Positions 16,863-25,146 of a DNA stretch of 64,000 nucleotides are shown here, in pieces. Each line of letters opens with the position of its first letter. Position 1 is the stretch's first letter. Under the pieces are notes generated by a model. The model searched no databases, was not told the DNA's origin, and worked only from the letters and a program-made list of their open reading frames with translations. This DNA is from Ilyomonas sp965247435. GTDB taxonomy: Bacteria > Bacteroidota > Bacteroidia > Chitinophagales > Chitinophagaceae. The stretch is taken from contig OZ252019.1 in the NCBI GenBank assembly GCA_965247435.1, forward strand, positions 1,302,001-1,366,000, read 5' to 3'. A program made the position numbers and the translations under genes.

Positions 16863-17522
16863 TTAAATGCGCAGGTAAGCCATCAACAAATCATAATTTT
16901 CCTTTAGCTCATTTTCGTAAGCCTCTTCACCAAAATAATAACGGATATTATAATCGTATCGCTGCAAAGTAGCCAATATATCGGCTATTTCTGTCCGGTT
17001 GGTTTTGATGGTAACGATAAACAGGCCAGTACCCATTTCGGTATAGGTATTCAACTGTGTAATGCTGGCATTATTGGTTTCTACAAGGCGGGAAAGCTCG
17101 CCAATCGAATAGCTGCTGCGTTCCATCTCCATTATGATAAGGCCGCCGGGCTCTTCCACATTCTGAAAAGCCGCTGCTACATGCATCAGTTCGTTTTGCG
17201 TAAGTACGCCCTGCAGTTCCTGGTCGGCTGTTACCACCGGCAGAATAGTGAGGTCGTTGGCAGAAGCTATTTTAAGCGCTGATAAAAAATGCTCCGTAGG
17301 CAACACCGCTACTTTAAGCAGTTGCAATTCCAGCACGGCTATAATTGCCGTGCTGTCTTCGTCCAGCAAGTCGTTTTTTATAACAACGCCGGCATATTTA
17401 TCATTACTTATTACCGGCAGGTGCTGCACATCGTAGTCTTCCATAAACTGCAGTGCAAGCGAAACCTTGTCAAATAATTGAACTACCGGATAGTTTGCTA
17501 TCGTACATTGACTTACAAGCAT
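16863..17522 (-). CDS. CBS-domain protein with C-terminal ACT-like region
   Basis: 219 residues from ATG 17522; a TTG at 17540 would add six residues. Two CBS motifs fill residues 1-120 (ALQFMEDYDVQHLPVISNDKY repeated in form as ILPVVTADQELQGVLTQNEL). Such pairs bind adenine nucleotides and act as energy sensors. The remaining 95 residues (LIIMEMERSSYSIGELSRLV onward, with GLFIVTIKTNRTEIADILATL) have the alternating strand-helix layout of an ACT-like regulatory domain. The gene follows the alpha/beta hydrolase stop by 29 bases and is probably cotranscribed with it. Confidence 0.8.
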   Translation of the reverse strand: MLVSQCTIANYPVVQLFDKVSLALQFMEDYDVQHLPVISNDKYAGVVIKNDLLDEDSTAIIAVLELQLLKVAVLPTEHFLSALKIASANDLTILPVVTADQELQGVLTQNELMHVAAAFQNVEEPGGLIIMEMERSSYSIGELSRLVETNNASITQLNTYTEMGTGLFIVTIKTNRTEIADILATLQRYDYNIRYYFGEEAYENELKENYDLLMAYLRI

Positions 17523-17551
17523 TGAACATCTTTTTAGCAAGACAAGAAAAT

Positions 17552-18331
17552 CTATGCCAGTGTTGCAGCGGGTTGTTTCAATTTTTCGAGAAATGCTTCT
17601 AATACTTTATTGAACTCGGCAGGCACTTCCATCATTGGGGCATGCCCGCATTTATCAATAAAGTGCAGCTCGCTGTGGGGGATGAGCTTTTTAAATTCCT
17701 CTGCTACAAATGGCGGGGTTACGGTATCGTTTTTCCCCCAGATCAATAGCGTGGGTTGCTGTATCTGGTTTAATTCGTGCCCTAAATTATTACGGATAGC
17801 GCTCTTGGCCAGCGCTATGATCTTTATCACCTTAATGCGGTTATTTGTTATCTCAAACACTTCCTCTACCAGCTCATCCGTTGCAATTTTTGGGTCGTAA
17901 AAGGTAAGCTGCGTCTTATGGCGGATGTAATCTTTATCGCCACGCTTTGGATACGTATCGCCCATGCCGCTTTCAAACAAGCCGGAGCTGCCGGTAAGTA
18001 CAAGCGATTTGATGCGTTGCGGATGTTTTAAAATGTGTACCAATGCCACATGGCCACCCAGCGAATTACCCAATAAATGAATATTATTGTAATTGCGTGT
18101 TTCTACAAACCTGCTTAAAAATTTTTCAAGGCCACTGACAGAAGTATGAAAAATATCCAGTTCAAAAAGAGGCAGTAGCGGAACTATTACTTTATACCTG
18201 CTGCTGAAATATTCAATCAAATGCTCAAAATTGCTGAGTGCACCAAACAGGCCATGTAGCAACAGCAGCGGTTCTCCACTGCCTTCTTCAATGTATCTGA
18301 ACTTATCCTGTTGTTTTATATTGTACGTCAT
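17552..18331 (-). CDS. Alpha/beta hydrolase
   Basis: 259 residues with the full catalytic set: oxyanion-side LLLHGLFGALSNF near residue 25, nucleophile elbow LLGNSLGGHVAL, acid in LLIWGKNDTVTPP and His in FIDKCGHAPMMEVP. The cap region after TGSSGLFESG is helical and short, as in C-C bond hydrolases and small esterases. No signal peptide, so cytoplasmic. It sits upstream of the CBS protein in a likely operon. The substrate cannot be assigned; the family spans esterases, haloperoxidase-like enzymes and MhpC-type hydrolases. Confidence 0.9.
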   Translation of the reverse strand: MTYNIKQQDKFRYIEEGSGEPLLLLHGLFGALSNFEHLIEYFSSRYKVIVPLLPLFELDIFHTSVSGLEKFLSRFVETRNYNNIHLLGNSLGGHVALVHILKHPQRIKSLVLTGSSGLFESGMGDTYPKRGDKDYIRHKTQLTFYDPKIATDELVEEVFEITNNRIKVIKIIALAKSAIRNNLGHELNQIQQPTLLIWGKNDTVTPPFVAEEFKKLIPHSELHFIDKCGHAPMMEVPAEFNKVLEAFLEKLKQPAATLA

Positions 18332-18417
18332 GTTAGTTCTTAATCTTACCGGTAGCAGACCTCAGTTGATCAAATATAAATAATACTGCTAAAATAAACG
18401 ATTTGTCTGTATCATGC

Positions 18418-18957
18418 TCATGCGGCCGCTTTTTTGGCAATGTTATCGAAGAATTGTTCCAACTGCTGAAACATGTTTTTAAATGCAGGTATCAGCGTTG
18501 CAAAAGCATTAATAGTATGCGGCCCCAATGGCTGTATAAAATTATAACAATAGGAGGCGGCAATTGTATCCTGTTGCAGCAGACCGGTTTTCGCTGCATA
18601 AAAAAGAACCACGCTAAAAAGAATCGTGTATAGCAAACAGTAAAAAATGACGCCCGCTGCTTTATTAAGAAAGCCCAGCATCACTATCTGCAATGTCTTT
18701 TGAATAAGTATAGCGCAAAGCTGTACCAGCCATGCAACAAAAATCATTACCAAGACGAAGGCCAGCACCGGCAATAGCTTTGCGCCAATGCCGGTGCTGG
18801 CACCCAGCCACAAAGCAACCGTTGCCGAAAGTTTCAGAGCTGCTGCGAGACCAATAAATACAGCAAGAAACGAAAATATAGCAACTATAAAGCCTCTGCT
18901 GAATCCTTTAAAGATGGCAAGCGCCAGTATGCATACATATATAACGTCTATAATCAT
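18418..18957 (-). CDS. CvpA family membrane protein
   Basis: 179 residues, four predicted membrane helices (VIYVCILALAIFKGFSRGF, AIFSFLAVFIGLAAALKL, LLPVLAFVLVMIFVAWLVQL, AAGVIFYCLLYTILFSVVLF). The Gly-rich turn KGFSRGF in helix 1 and the helix-3/4 pattern fit the CvpA/colicin V production family, inner-membrane proteins of uncertain role linked to envelope homeostasis. Same strand as the hydrolase genes downstream and yqeY upstream, with gaps of 86 and 95 bases. ATG at 18957. Confidence 0.85.
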   Translation of the reverse strand: MIIDVIYVCILALAIFKGFSRGFIVAIFSFLAVFIGLAAALKLSATVALWLGASTGIGAKLLPVLAFVLVMIFVAWLVQLCAILIQKTLQIVMLGFLNKAAGVIFYCLLYTILFSVVLFYAAKTGLLQQDTIAASYCYNFIQPLGPHTINAFATLIPAFKNMFQQLEQFFDNIAKKAAA

Positions 18958-19052
18958 GCAGGTGAAAGGGTGTTGCGAATGGTGAGCAATGAATAGCAGG
19001 GCTAATTAATCAGTTACAGTAAGCCATTTTGCTTGTCTTGCTTACACTTTCC

Positions 19053-19505
19053 CTACTTTGCCAACAGTTCCTTTACCATTGCAGCAATAGCTTTGCCATC
19101 CGCTTTGCCGGCAAGCTGCTTTGCAGCAATCCCCATTACTTTACCCATATCTGCCGGCGAGCCGGCGCCGGTTTCACTAATTACTTTTGCGATTGCGTCT
19201 TTGAGTTCCCCGGCTGATAAAGGCTTTGGTAAAAATCGTTCTATAATGGTTAATTCTTCCTGCTCTTTGGTGGCAAGGTCTGAGCGGTTTTGCTGGGTAA
19301 AAATTTCCAGTGAATCGCGCCGCTGCTTTACTAAACGCTGCAGTAATTTCACTTCTGTATCTTCTGAGATCTGGCCATTGGCGCCCGGTTCTGTTTTTGC
19401 TTTAATAATTTCTGCCTTGATAGCACGCAGGCCACGCAACGCTGCTTCATCCTTCGCTTTCATGGCAGTTTTCATTTCGTTCATTACGTCGGTCTCTAAA
19501 TTCAT
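19053..19505 (-). CDS. yqeY: GatB/YqeY domain protein
   Basis: 150 residues, full length for YqeY: MNLETDVMNEMKTAMKAKDE at the start, LRGLRAIKAEIIKAK, LLQRLVKQRRDSLEIF, and the C-terminal QAT10-like bundle ending ADMGKVMGIAAKQLAGKADG and IAAMVKELL. Related to the tail domain of the GatB amidotransferase subunit and thought to contact tRNA; the in vivo function of free-standing YqeY is not established. Downstream of gldC on the same strand, 113 bases apart. Confidence 0.93.
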   Translation of the reverse strand: MNLETDVMNEMKTAMKAKDEAALRGLRAIKAEIIKAKTEPGANGQISEDTEVKLLQRLVKQRRDSLEIFTQQNRSDLATKEQEELTIIERFLPKPLSAGELKDAIAKVISETGAGSPADMGKVMGIAAKQLAGKADGKAIAAMVKELLAK

Positions 19506-19618
19506 ATTATATTGTTTTTATAAACAGGAATTGATTGTTGCAAATCGCACGGTTTACAAGTGTTGTTCAGCTATAAAACTTCCCTGCAAGGAAATCCAAT
19601 TTTATTACCGGCTGTACA

Positions 19619-19966
19619 TTATCTTTTATTTTCTTTTGCCTGCAGGGCGCGGAACTTGGTATGAAATTCTTTGGCGAACGTTTTTATATCGTTACTTAGT
19701 TCCCCGTATTGCGTAGCCCGGTTATAGGTATCGGCCATCGTGCTGAATGTCTGGTAAAAGAAATCGCTCATTTCATCTATCATCATATCTTTTGTCCACA
19801 GGTCAATACGCAACGCTGTTTTATCTGCATTATCCCAAAAAGCGATCATCATTGCTTTGGCAATTTGCGCTGCTTCTGCACTGCTGTCTGTTGCGCTCCA
19901 GCTTATCTGGTCCGGAACTTTGTTTTCGTCTAAACGTACATTGATGGTGATAGTAGAGGTAGCCAT
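19619..19966 (-). CDS. gldC: Gliding motility protein GldC
   Basis: 115 residues matching GldC over the whole length: an N-terminal INVRLDENKVPDQISWSATD, then AQIAKAMMIAFWDN, LRIDLWTKDMMIDEMSDFF, ADTYNRATQYGEL and a C-terminal helix. No signal peptide, so cytoplasmic. GldC improves gliding in F. johnsoniae but is not absolutely required. In flavobacteria it neighbours gldB; here it is 6.4 kb away beside yqeY, so the pair has been separated. A TACTTTTG box lies 29 bases upstream. Confidence 0.9.
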   Translation of the reverse strand: MATSTITINVRLDENKVPDQISWSATDSSAEAAQIAKAMMIAFWDNADKTALRIDLWTKDMMIDEMSDFFYQTFSTMADTYNRATQYGELSNDIKTFAKEFHTKFRALQAKENKR

Positions 19967-19995
19967 ATTCTTGCTCTGTAAAAATGATAATGGCG

Positions 19996-20003
19996 CAAAA
20001 GTA
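19996..20003 (-). promoter_or_regulatory. TACTTTTG -7 promoter box of gldC
   Basis: Exact TAnnTTTG match on the minus strand, 29 bases before the gldC start codon. A -33 TTTG is not evident. Confidence 0.45.
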
Positions 20004-20094
20004 ATTATTAATAACCGTTGATATAAAGCCGGCTAATTAGGAAGCGCATAAAGCTGCAAAAGCGGTGTATTTCAGCCGCGTATTAACAGTGAAA

Positions 20095-21153
20095 TTAATG
20101 CAGCGCAAGCTGTTGTATAGAACTCTGTAAAGCCCCGCCGGCCTGTGCTTCTGTATATTCGCCGGCCTGCAGGGCACTTGCTGCAATCAGTTTGCTGCGT
20201 AGATTTTCATCTTTATAAATCAGTATCATTTTTTGTGCAAGGTCGTCTGCATCTTCGGGCAAAACGGTAAGTATTGCGGTAGCTGCATATTCCTTAATAC
20301 TGGCAGTTTCGCTGGCAATAACGGGCGTGTGGCATTGCATTGCATATAGCAACGGCAGTATCGCTGCGTCTGTTTCGGGCAAATGAATACTTGCGTATGC
20401 TGCTGCGAAAAGATTTGCTTTCTGCTGTTCTGTTAGCCTGCTGTAGAAGACCACATCCTCCCGGTATTTATAGGTAGATAACTTCTCATTCCAGTCGTCG
20501 GGCGGTATAAAAAGATGGCCGGCTATTATCAGTTTCATGGTGCTGTGCTGCCATTTTTTAAAACCTGAAAACGCTTTCAGCACATTTAAAACGGCGTCCG
20601 TACTTTTAAAATCACGGCTGATAAAAAAAAATTCTTTGCCCTGCGCATGGTCCATTTTTACCTGCTGTTTTATACTCCAGCTAACGGGCCGAAAAGAATC
20701 AGGAGCAAAGAACGGAATTACATGAATTGTATTGGTAAAGCCTTTGTCTGTTAAGACCTGTTTGGCAAAAGCTGAATAAGTGAGCACCGATATATTGGAA
20801 TGATTAATGGCTGTCGCTTTTGGAAGCTTTTCTATATTGTCGGCAATCAACAACTGCGGAATTTTTTGTTGGCCGGGAAAACCGGCAACATGCGCAACGA
20901 GTAAATCAATTTTGTTTTTCCTGATGAATGCTTTTAGCTGTAGTTGTTGTAAAGGCTTCGACAGCAGGAAGGTTGCCGCCATGCCCTTTGCAAAAAGCAG
21001 GGTATTATCCGGTAAAACTGCCTGGCGCCTGCTTAGGCTATCCGCCATTTCTATGGTGTAATTCTGCCGTTGATATACATCTTTTATCAACGTATGCAGG
21101 CCGGCCGTATAGTCGTTTTTATGTTGTTTGTTGTATAGTATGAGTAAGCGCAT
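20095..21153 (-). CDS. Glycosyltransferase, GT-B fold
   Basis: 352 residues from ATG 21153 (MRLLILYNKQHKNDYTAG); the frame extends 8 codons further but this start begins directly with the first Rossmann strand. The C-terminal half resembles GT4: FFISRDFKSTDAVLNVLKAF, STMKLIIAGHLFIPP, VVFYSRLTEQQKANLFAAAY, then TDAAILPLLYAMQCHTPVIA in the place of the EX7E region, with the first acidic residue of the usual motif replaced. No neighbouring polysaccharide genes apart from the downstream minus-strand gldC; donor and acceptor unknown. Confidence 0.78.
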   Translation of the reverse strand: MRLLILYNKQHKNDYTAGLHTLIKDVYQRQNYTIEMADSLSRRQAVLPDNTLLFAKGMAATFLLSKPLQQLQLKAFIRKNKIDLLVAHVAGFPGQQKIPQLLIADNIEKLPKATAINHSNISVLTYSAFAKQVLTDKGFTNTIHVIPFFAPDSFRPVSWSIKQQVKMDHAQGKEFFFISRDFKSTDAVLNVLKAFSGFKKWQHSTMKLIIAGHLFIPPDDWNEKLSTYKYREDVVFYSRLTEQQKANLFAAAYASIHLPETDAAILPLLYAMQCHTPVIASETASIKEYAATAILTVLPEDADDLAQKMILIYKDENLRSKLIAASALQAGEYTEAQAGGALQSSIQQLALH

Positions 21154-21225
21154 AAACTCCTTAAAAGTAATTGGCAAAGGAAAGCTAAATTAAGCACCGT
21201 ATGTATTGGATGTGTTTACCTGTGC

Positions 21226-23979
21226 TCACTTTAATATAGTGATGCTGCCACTTAAAACAGTGTTTTTAACGGTGCTGTTGGTATTGATAATATAGTAGTA
21301 GGTGCCGGCAGGTAATGGATGGCCGTTAAAGCTGCCGTTCCATTCGGCAGTATAATTTTTTGTATAAAACACGCGGCTTCCCCAGCGATTAAAAACTTCA
21401 ACACCGCAGGCCGGATAGCCTTCAATATTTTTGATATGCCAGGTATCGTTTGTACCATCGCCATTGGGCGAGAATACATTCGGCACATCTAATTTCCTTT
21501 GCAGCTTTACAGTGGTATTAGCGGTAGCTTTACAAGGCCCTTCGCCAAGAACGGTAATCTTATAGGTAATGTCATTGCCTGGCCTGGTAAAAGGATAAGG
21601 TGAATTACTACTGCTCAGATAAGTAGCCGGCATCCAGTTATAGCCTTTTATAAGGCCCCTGTAACCCGGTTTCAGGGTTAGCGTATCGCCGGCAAAAACA
21701 TACAGATAGGGAGGCAGGTTAATTTCCGGCGTTTGATAAATGCGTACAAGTTTTGCAATTGTATCTATGCACCCGTGCCTGCTTTTTGTTACAAGTTTTA
21801 CTTCGTAGGTAGCACCGCCGGCAAACTGCTTAACCGGGTTCGGCATATTGGATGTGGTTCCGTCTGTGAAGTCCCATTTCCATTGCAACAGTTCATCATC
21901 TTCTACAACGCCTGTACTTGTAAAATATACATCTTCTTTGCTGCAGATGCTGCCAGATACCTCAAACGCTGCCAAAGGCTTGTGATACAGGCCTATCATC
22001 GCGGTGGTATCTGCACGGCAGCCGGCATCATTCGCTACTTGCAATTGCACGTTGTACTCGCCATATCCACTATACTGTTGCTGCGGGTTTCTTTCTGTGG
22101 AAGTAGTGCCGTCGCCAAAACTCCAATCCCATTTTAGAAGGCTGGTATTTCCATAGCTTTCCGATTTATCGGTGAAGGTTAGTATTTTATTTGTGCAGTG
22201 GTCGTAGTCCAAAAGCCACTTTGCTGACGGCTTGGAAAGCACGGTAATAGTCTGGCTAAAATTCTTTTTGGAAATGCATCCTCTTGCATCGGGCAGGTAA
22301 GCCAATATATCAACAGGAAATTCTCCTGAAGTGCTGTACTGGTAATAGCCGGGCAGATAATAGCGGTAATAAGTAGTAAACCCCTTTTGATAAGTGCTGT
22401 CGGGCGCTTCGGGCTGCAAACGTACATCCCCGTTGGGATACAGCTTAGAATTATTGCTAAAGCTCCATTCTATATAGGTAAGCTTAACTTCCACATCAAA
22501 GTACAGGCGGAATGGTGCCGCTGCGCAGGTGGTAAGACTGTCGGCAATAGTAAGATACTGATTTGTAAGTCCTATTTCCCCGGATACATGTTTTATAGCA
22601 AAGCCGCCATTATAGCCATAGCTTTCTCCCTCACCATAACCGTACGCATAAGTCTGCAGGCTGGAATCGGCCTGCAGCACATGCCTGCCCGGCGTTACCT
22701 CAATCTGCGCAGTGGAAAAAACCGGGTTGCGGCCAACCATCGTAAAACGGTGCGGCATCGTTTTGCCATCCAGTTTAAAAGAATCAGTATTACTCGTTTT
22801 CATTACTACATTTATGTAATGTTCGGTAATATTGTTGTGTGTGGTGGCGTTGATAACGGTCGTATTAATGCCGTTGCCTAACGGAATAAGATAGATCATT
22901 TCGGGGTCGCCGCCCTCGCCTAACTGATTATTGCCGCATTTTGCAGCCGTAGTGATATATTGTGCTACCAGCATTAGATTGTCCGAAGAGATAACTGATG
23001 CAATATTTGTCTGGAACTCATAATAGCGGCCTTGCAGCGGGTTGGTTAGCAGCAGCCCGTTCAAATAAACTTTTTGGTCCGGGTACAACACCATCACGCG
23101 ATATTTATTCATCGGCATTTTAAGCGTAGGAACAGTAATATAATAATTGCCCCATCCTTCTATCGGTGGTGTTTGCTGTAAGAGGTTATCAGACGAATTC
23201 TTTACATCATCACTGCACATAATGTTGATGGCCGAAGAGCCGCTAAACACAATAACCTTTTTACAGCCTTCCGCTGCAGACTGATTTACTGTATGAATAT
23301 AAGTGCCGGTAAGGTCGGCGCCGGAATAACTGTTGCCGGCTTTACCGGTTGTGGCGCCCAGTAAATTCAAAACTTCGCCCTTGTTGAGTTTTTGAATAAA
23401 TGGTACACCTGCGGTATGACCAACCGTGTTTCCTGCAGGTACAACTTCTATTGTTGTGCTGTCTTCTGTAGCTACAACAAAACAGTAAGACCGGCCATGC
23501 TGCACATCGGAGCGTTGCGCATAATTAAGCGTATAATATTCCTGACCTGCAATATTCACCGGGATAAGTAAAGTAGTTGCCGACGATTTGGTATCATAGA
23601 TATGGCAATACACCGTTATTCTTTCATCGCTGGTAATATGGATACCTTTGTTGGAGACGCCTTCAGTGAGCAGTCGGGTATCATTTACACCTGTCTTGGG
23701 CATTTCTTCGGTTTCCGTTGCAGTTGCAAAGGTTACTTTATATTTTTTTTTCCAACCTATAGCCGGTATCTCCACTGTTACGTTGGTAGGTTTATTACTT
23801 AAAAAATAAAAGACCATTTTTTGAGAGCCGCCATCTGTTCGCACGCTGCCATCGCTGTTGTACATATTTGCGTGATTGCCGTAGGCAGCCCAGAATTCCA
23901 CGCCTTTGGTAGTAAAGTTTTGTGCATTGGACAGGTAAGCTAAGCATAGGCTAATAGCCGTTATGCCAAGCATCCTCAT
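21226..23979 (-). CDS. Large T9SS-exported surface protein with PKD repeats and gliding-type C-terminal domain
   Basis: 917 residues from ATG 23979 (the frame continues to a TTG at 24036). MRMLGITAISLCLAYLSNAQ is the signal peptide. The N-terminal 430 residues (TTKGVEFWAAYGNH, VTVEIPAIGWKKKYKV, HIYDTKSSATTLLIPVNIAG) resemble the IgGFc-binding-type domain common in such proteins. Two PKD domains follow: WDWSFGDGTTS and WKWDFTDGTTS. The last 85 residues, from VPNVFSPNGDGTNDTWHI to ITILK, are the type B (CHU_C / gliding-motility-associated) T9SS sorting domain with FNRWGSRVF and LPAGTYYYII. Expected to be exported by T9SS and anchored at or released from the cell surface, probably as an adhesin. 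Monocistronic by spacing. Confidence 0.93.
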   Translation of the reverse strand: MRMLGITAISLCLAYLSNAQNFTTKGVEFWAAYGNHANMYNSDGSVRTDGGSQKMVFYFLSNKPTNVTVEIPAIGWKKKYKVTFATATETEEMPKTGVNDTRLLTEGVSNKGIHITSDERITVYCHIYDTKSSATTLLIPVNIAGQEYYTLNYAQRSDVQHGRSYCFVVATEDSTTIEVVPAGNTVGHTAGVPFIQKLNKGEVLNLLGATTGKAGNSYSGADLTGTYIHTVNQSAAEGCKKVIVFSGSSAINIMCSDDVKNSSDNLLQQTPPIEGWGNYYITVPTLKMPMNKYRVMVLYPDQKVYLNGLLLTNPLQGRYYEFQTNIASVISSDNLMLVAQYITTAAKCGNNQLGEGGDPEMIYLIPLGNGINTTVINATTHNNITEHYINVVMKTSNTDSFKLDGKTMPHRFTMVGRNPVFSTAQIEVTPGRHVLQADSSLQTYAYGYGEGESYGYNGGFAIKHVSGEIGLTNQYLTIADSLTTCAAAPFRLYFDVEVKLTYIEWSFSNNSKLYPNGDVRLQPEAPDSTYQKGFTTYYRYYLPGYYQYSTSGEFPVDILAYLPDARGCISKKNFSQTITVLSKPSAKWLLDYDHCTNKILTFTDKSESYGNTSLLKWDWSFGDGTTSTERNPQQQYSGYGEYNVQLQVANDAGCRADTTAMIGLYHKPLAAFEVSGSICSKEDVYFTSTGVVEDDELLQWKWDFTDGTTSNMPNPVKQFAGGATYEVKLVTKSRHGCIDTIAKLVRIYQTPEINLPPYLYVFAGDTLTLKPGYRGLIKGYNWMPATYLSSSNSPYPFTRPGNDITYKITVLGEGPCKATANTTVKLQRKLDVPNVFSPNGDGTNDTWHIKNIEGYPACGVEVFNRWGSRVFYTKNYTAEWNGSFNGHPLPAGTYYYIINTNSTVKNTVLSGSITILK

Positions 23980-24147
23980 GCAGGATTGCAATAGTAAGTA
24001 TTGGATTTTTTTGGGTTGGTACACTAGTCTGAGCAATTGTTTTATAAATGTACTGCTTATTGCTTGTAAACAGATTTATTATAAACGATTAAAATATATA
24101 GTTTGTTATGCTGCTTATATACAGGTATTAAAAACTATTTTTCCGGC

Positions 24148-24933
24148 TTACACAAATAATTTTTCCGCTACTGATATGCTTTCCGGTTTGCCTACATCCA
24201 CAAACAAGTAATCATCATGCTGAAACGCCTGTATAGCTGCGCTTGCGGCCTCTTGCAGGTAAACATCTATGATAGAAAATTTGTCTTCAAAAGATTGTAA
24301 TGCCGCCAACAATTTATTACTGATAATATGAATGCCGCTGAATGCCTGCTGCACATAGTTATCGGCAGCCCGCGCCATTTTTATTTCACCTGTTTTTGTA
24401 TTCTGCCAGCCACATAGTTGTTTGCGGGCATCAAACAATAAGTACCGCGACGTGCTTCTGTTGCTTACCGCCAGCGTAGCCATCGGCTGTTTCAATATGT
24501 GCTGCTCAATCATTTTATCCAGCGGCAGATCAGTAAGCACGTCTGCATTCATCAGCACAAAAAAGTCGCTGTCTTTAAAGTAAGAAGCAGCATACTTTAA
24601 CCCGCCGCCGGTTTCCAATACCGCCGCCTCGTGCGAGATACTTATTTTACTGCCCCATCCTTTGTTTGCTATAACCGCATCTTCTATCTGGGCTGCAAAA
24701 TGGTGCGTGTTTACGATTATATCGTAAATATGGTATTGCTGCAGGTATTCAATATTGCGCTGCAATAAGCTTTTGCCGTTAACGGGCGCTAATGCCTTGG
24801 GATGCTTATCGGTAAAGGGTTTCAATCTGGTACCGAAGCCGGCAGCTAATATCATAGCTTTATAGCTCCTTTTCTGGCTGCCTTTCCCGGAGGCAGCAGA
24901 TTTAAAATAATTATCTGTAAAATTTACTTTCAT
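24148..24933 (-). CDS. Nucleotidyltransferase, MurU-like (MurNAc-1-P uridylyltransferase type)
   Basis: Sugar-1-phosphate nucleotidyltransferase. The signature LAAGFGTRLKPFTDKHPKAL is at about residues 28-47, followed by VNTHHFAAQIEDAV, LETGGGLKYAA, FVLMNADVLTDLP (metal-binding Asp) and the closing LFVDVGKPES. Length and the LETGGGL motif fit the MurU class better than GlmU or RmlA. MurU makes UDP-MurNAc from MurNAc-1-P made by the kinase AmgK; the next gene upstream is an AmgK-like kinase, which supports this. ATG 24933 gives 261 residues; an ATG at 24855, with AAAGGAG about ten bases ahead, would start just before MILAAG and may be the true start. Confidence 0.85.
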   Translation of the reverse strand: MKVNFTDNYFKSAASGKGSQKRSYKAMILAAGFGTRLKPFTDKHPKALAPVNGKSLLQRNIEYLQQYHIYDIIVNTHHFAAQIEDAVIANKGWGSKISISHEAAVLETGGGLKYAASYFKDSDFFVLMNADVLTDLPLDKMIEQHILKQPMATLAVSNRSTSRYLLFDARKQLCGWQNTKTGEIKMARAADNYVQQAFSGIHIISNKLLAALQSFEDKFSIIDVYLQEAASAAIQAFQHDDYLFVDVGKPESISVAEKLFV

Positions 24934-25146
24934 TATTACATGTTGCTGTGCTGTATTTTATCTTTCTTCTATGTTGTTTAAAAATAATTACCTGTAGTAT
25001 GCCGGAATAGATATTTGATGACGGAGACGCCATCAACAACGCCGAAGCTGCTGCCTGCAGACAAGCAGCCGGGCGCAACACACAATTATATTTCTTAACC
25101 TCTTACTATAGTAACGGGCTTCTTTACTTTTTATACGAGCAGAAGG

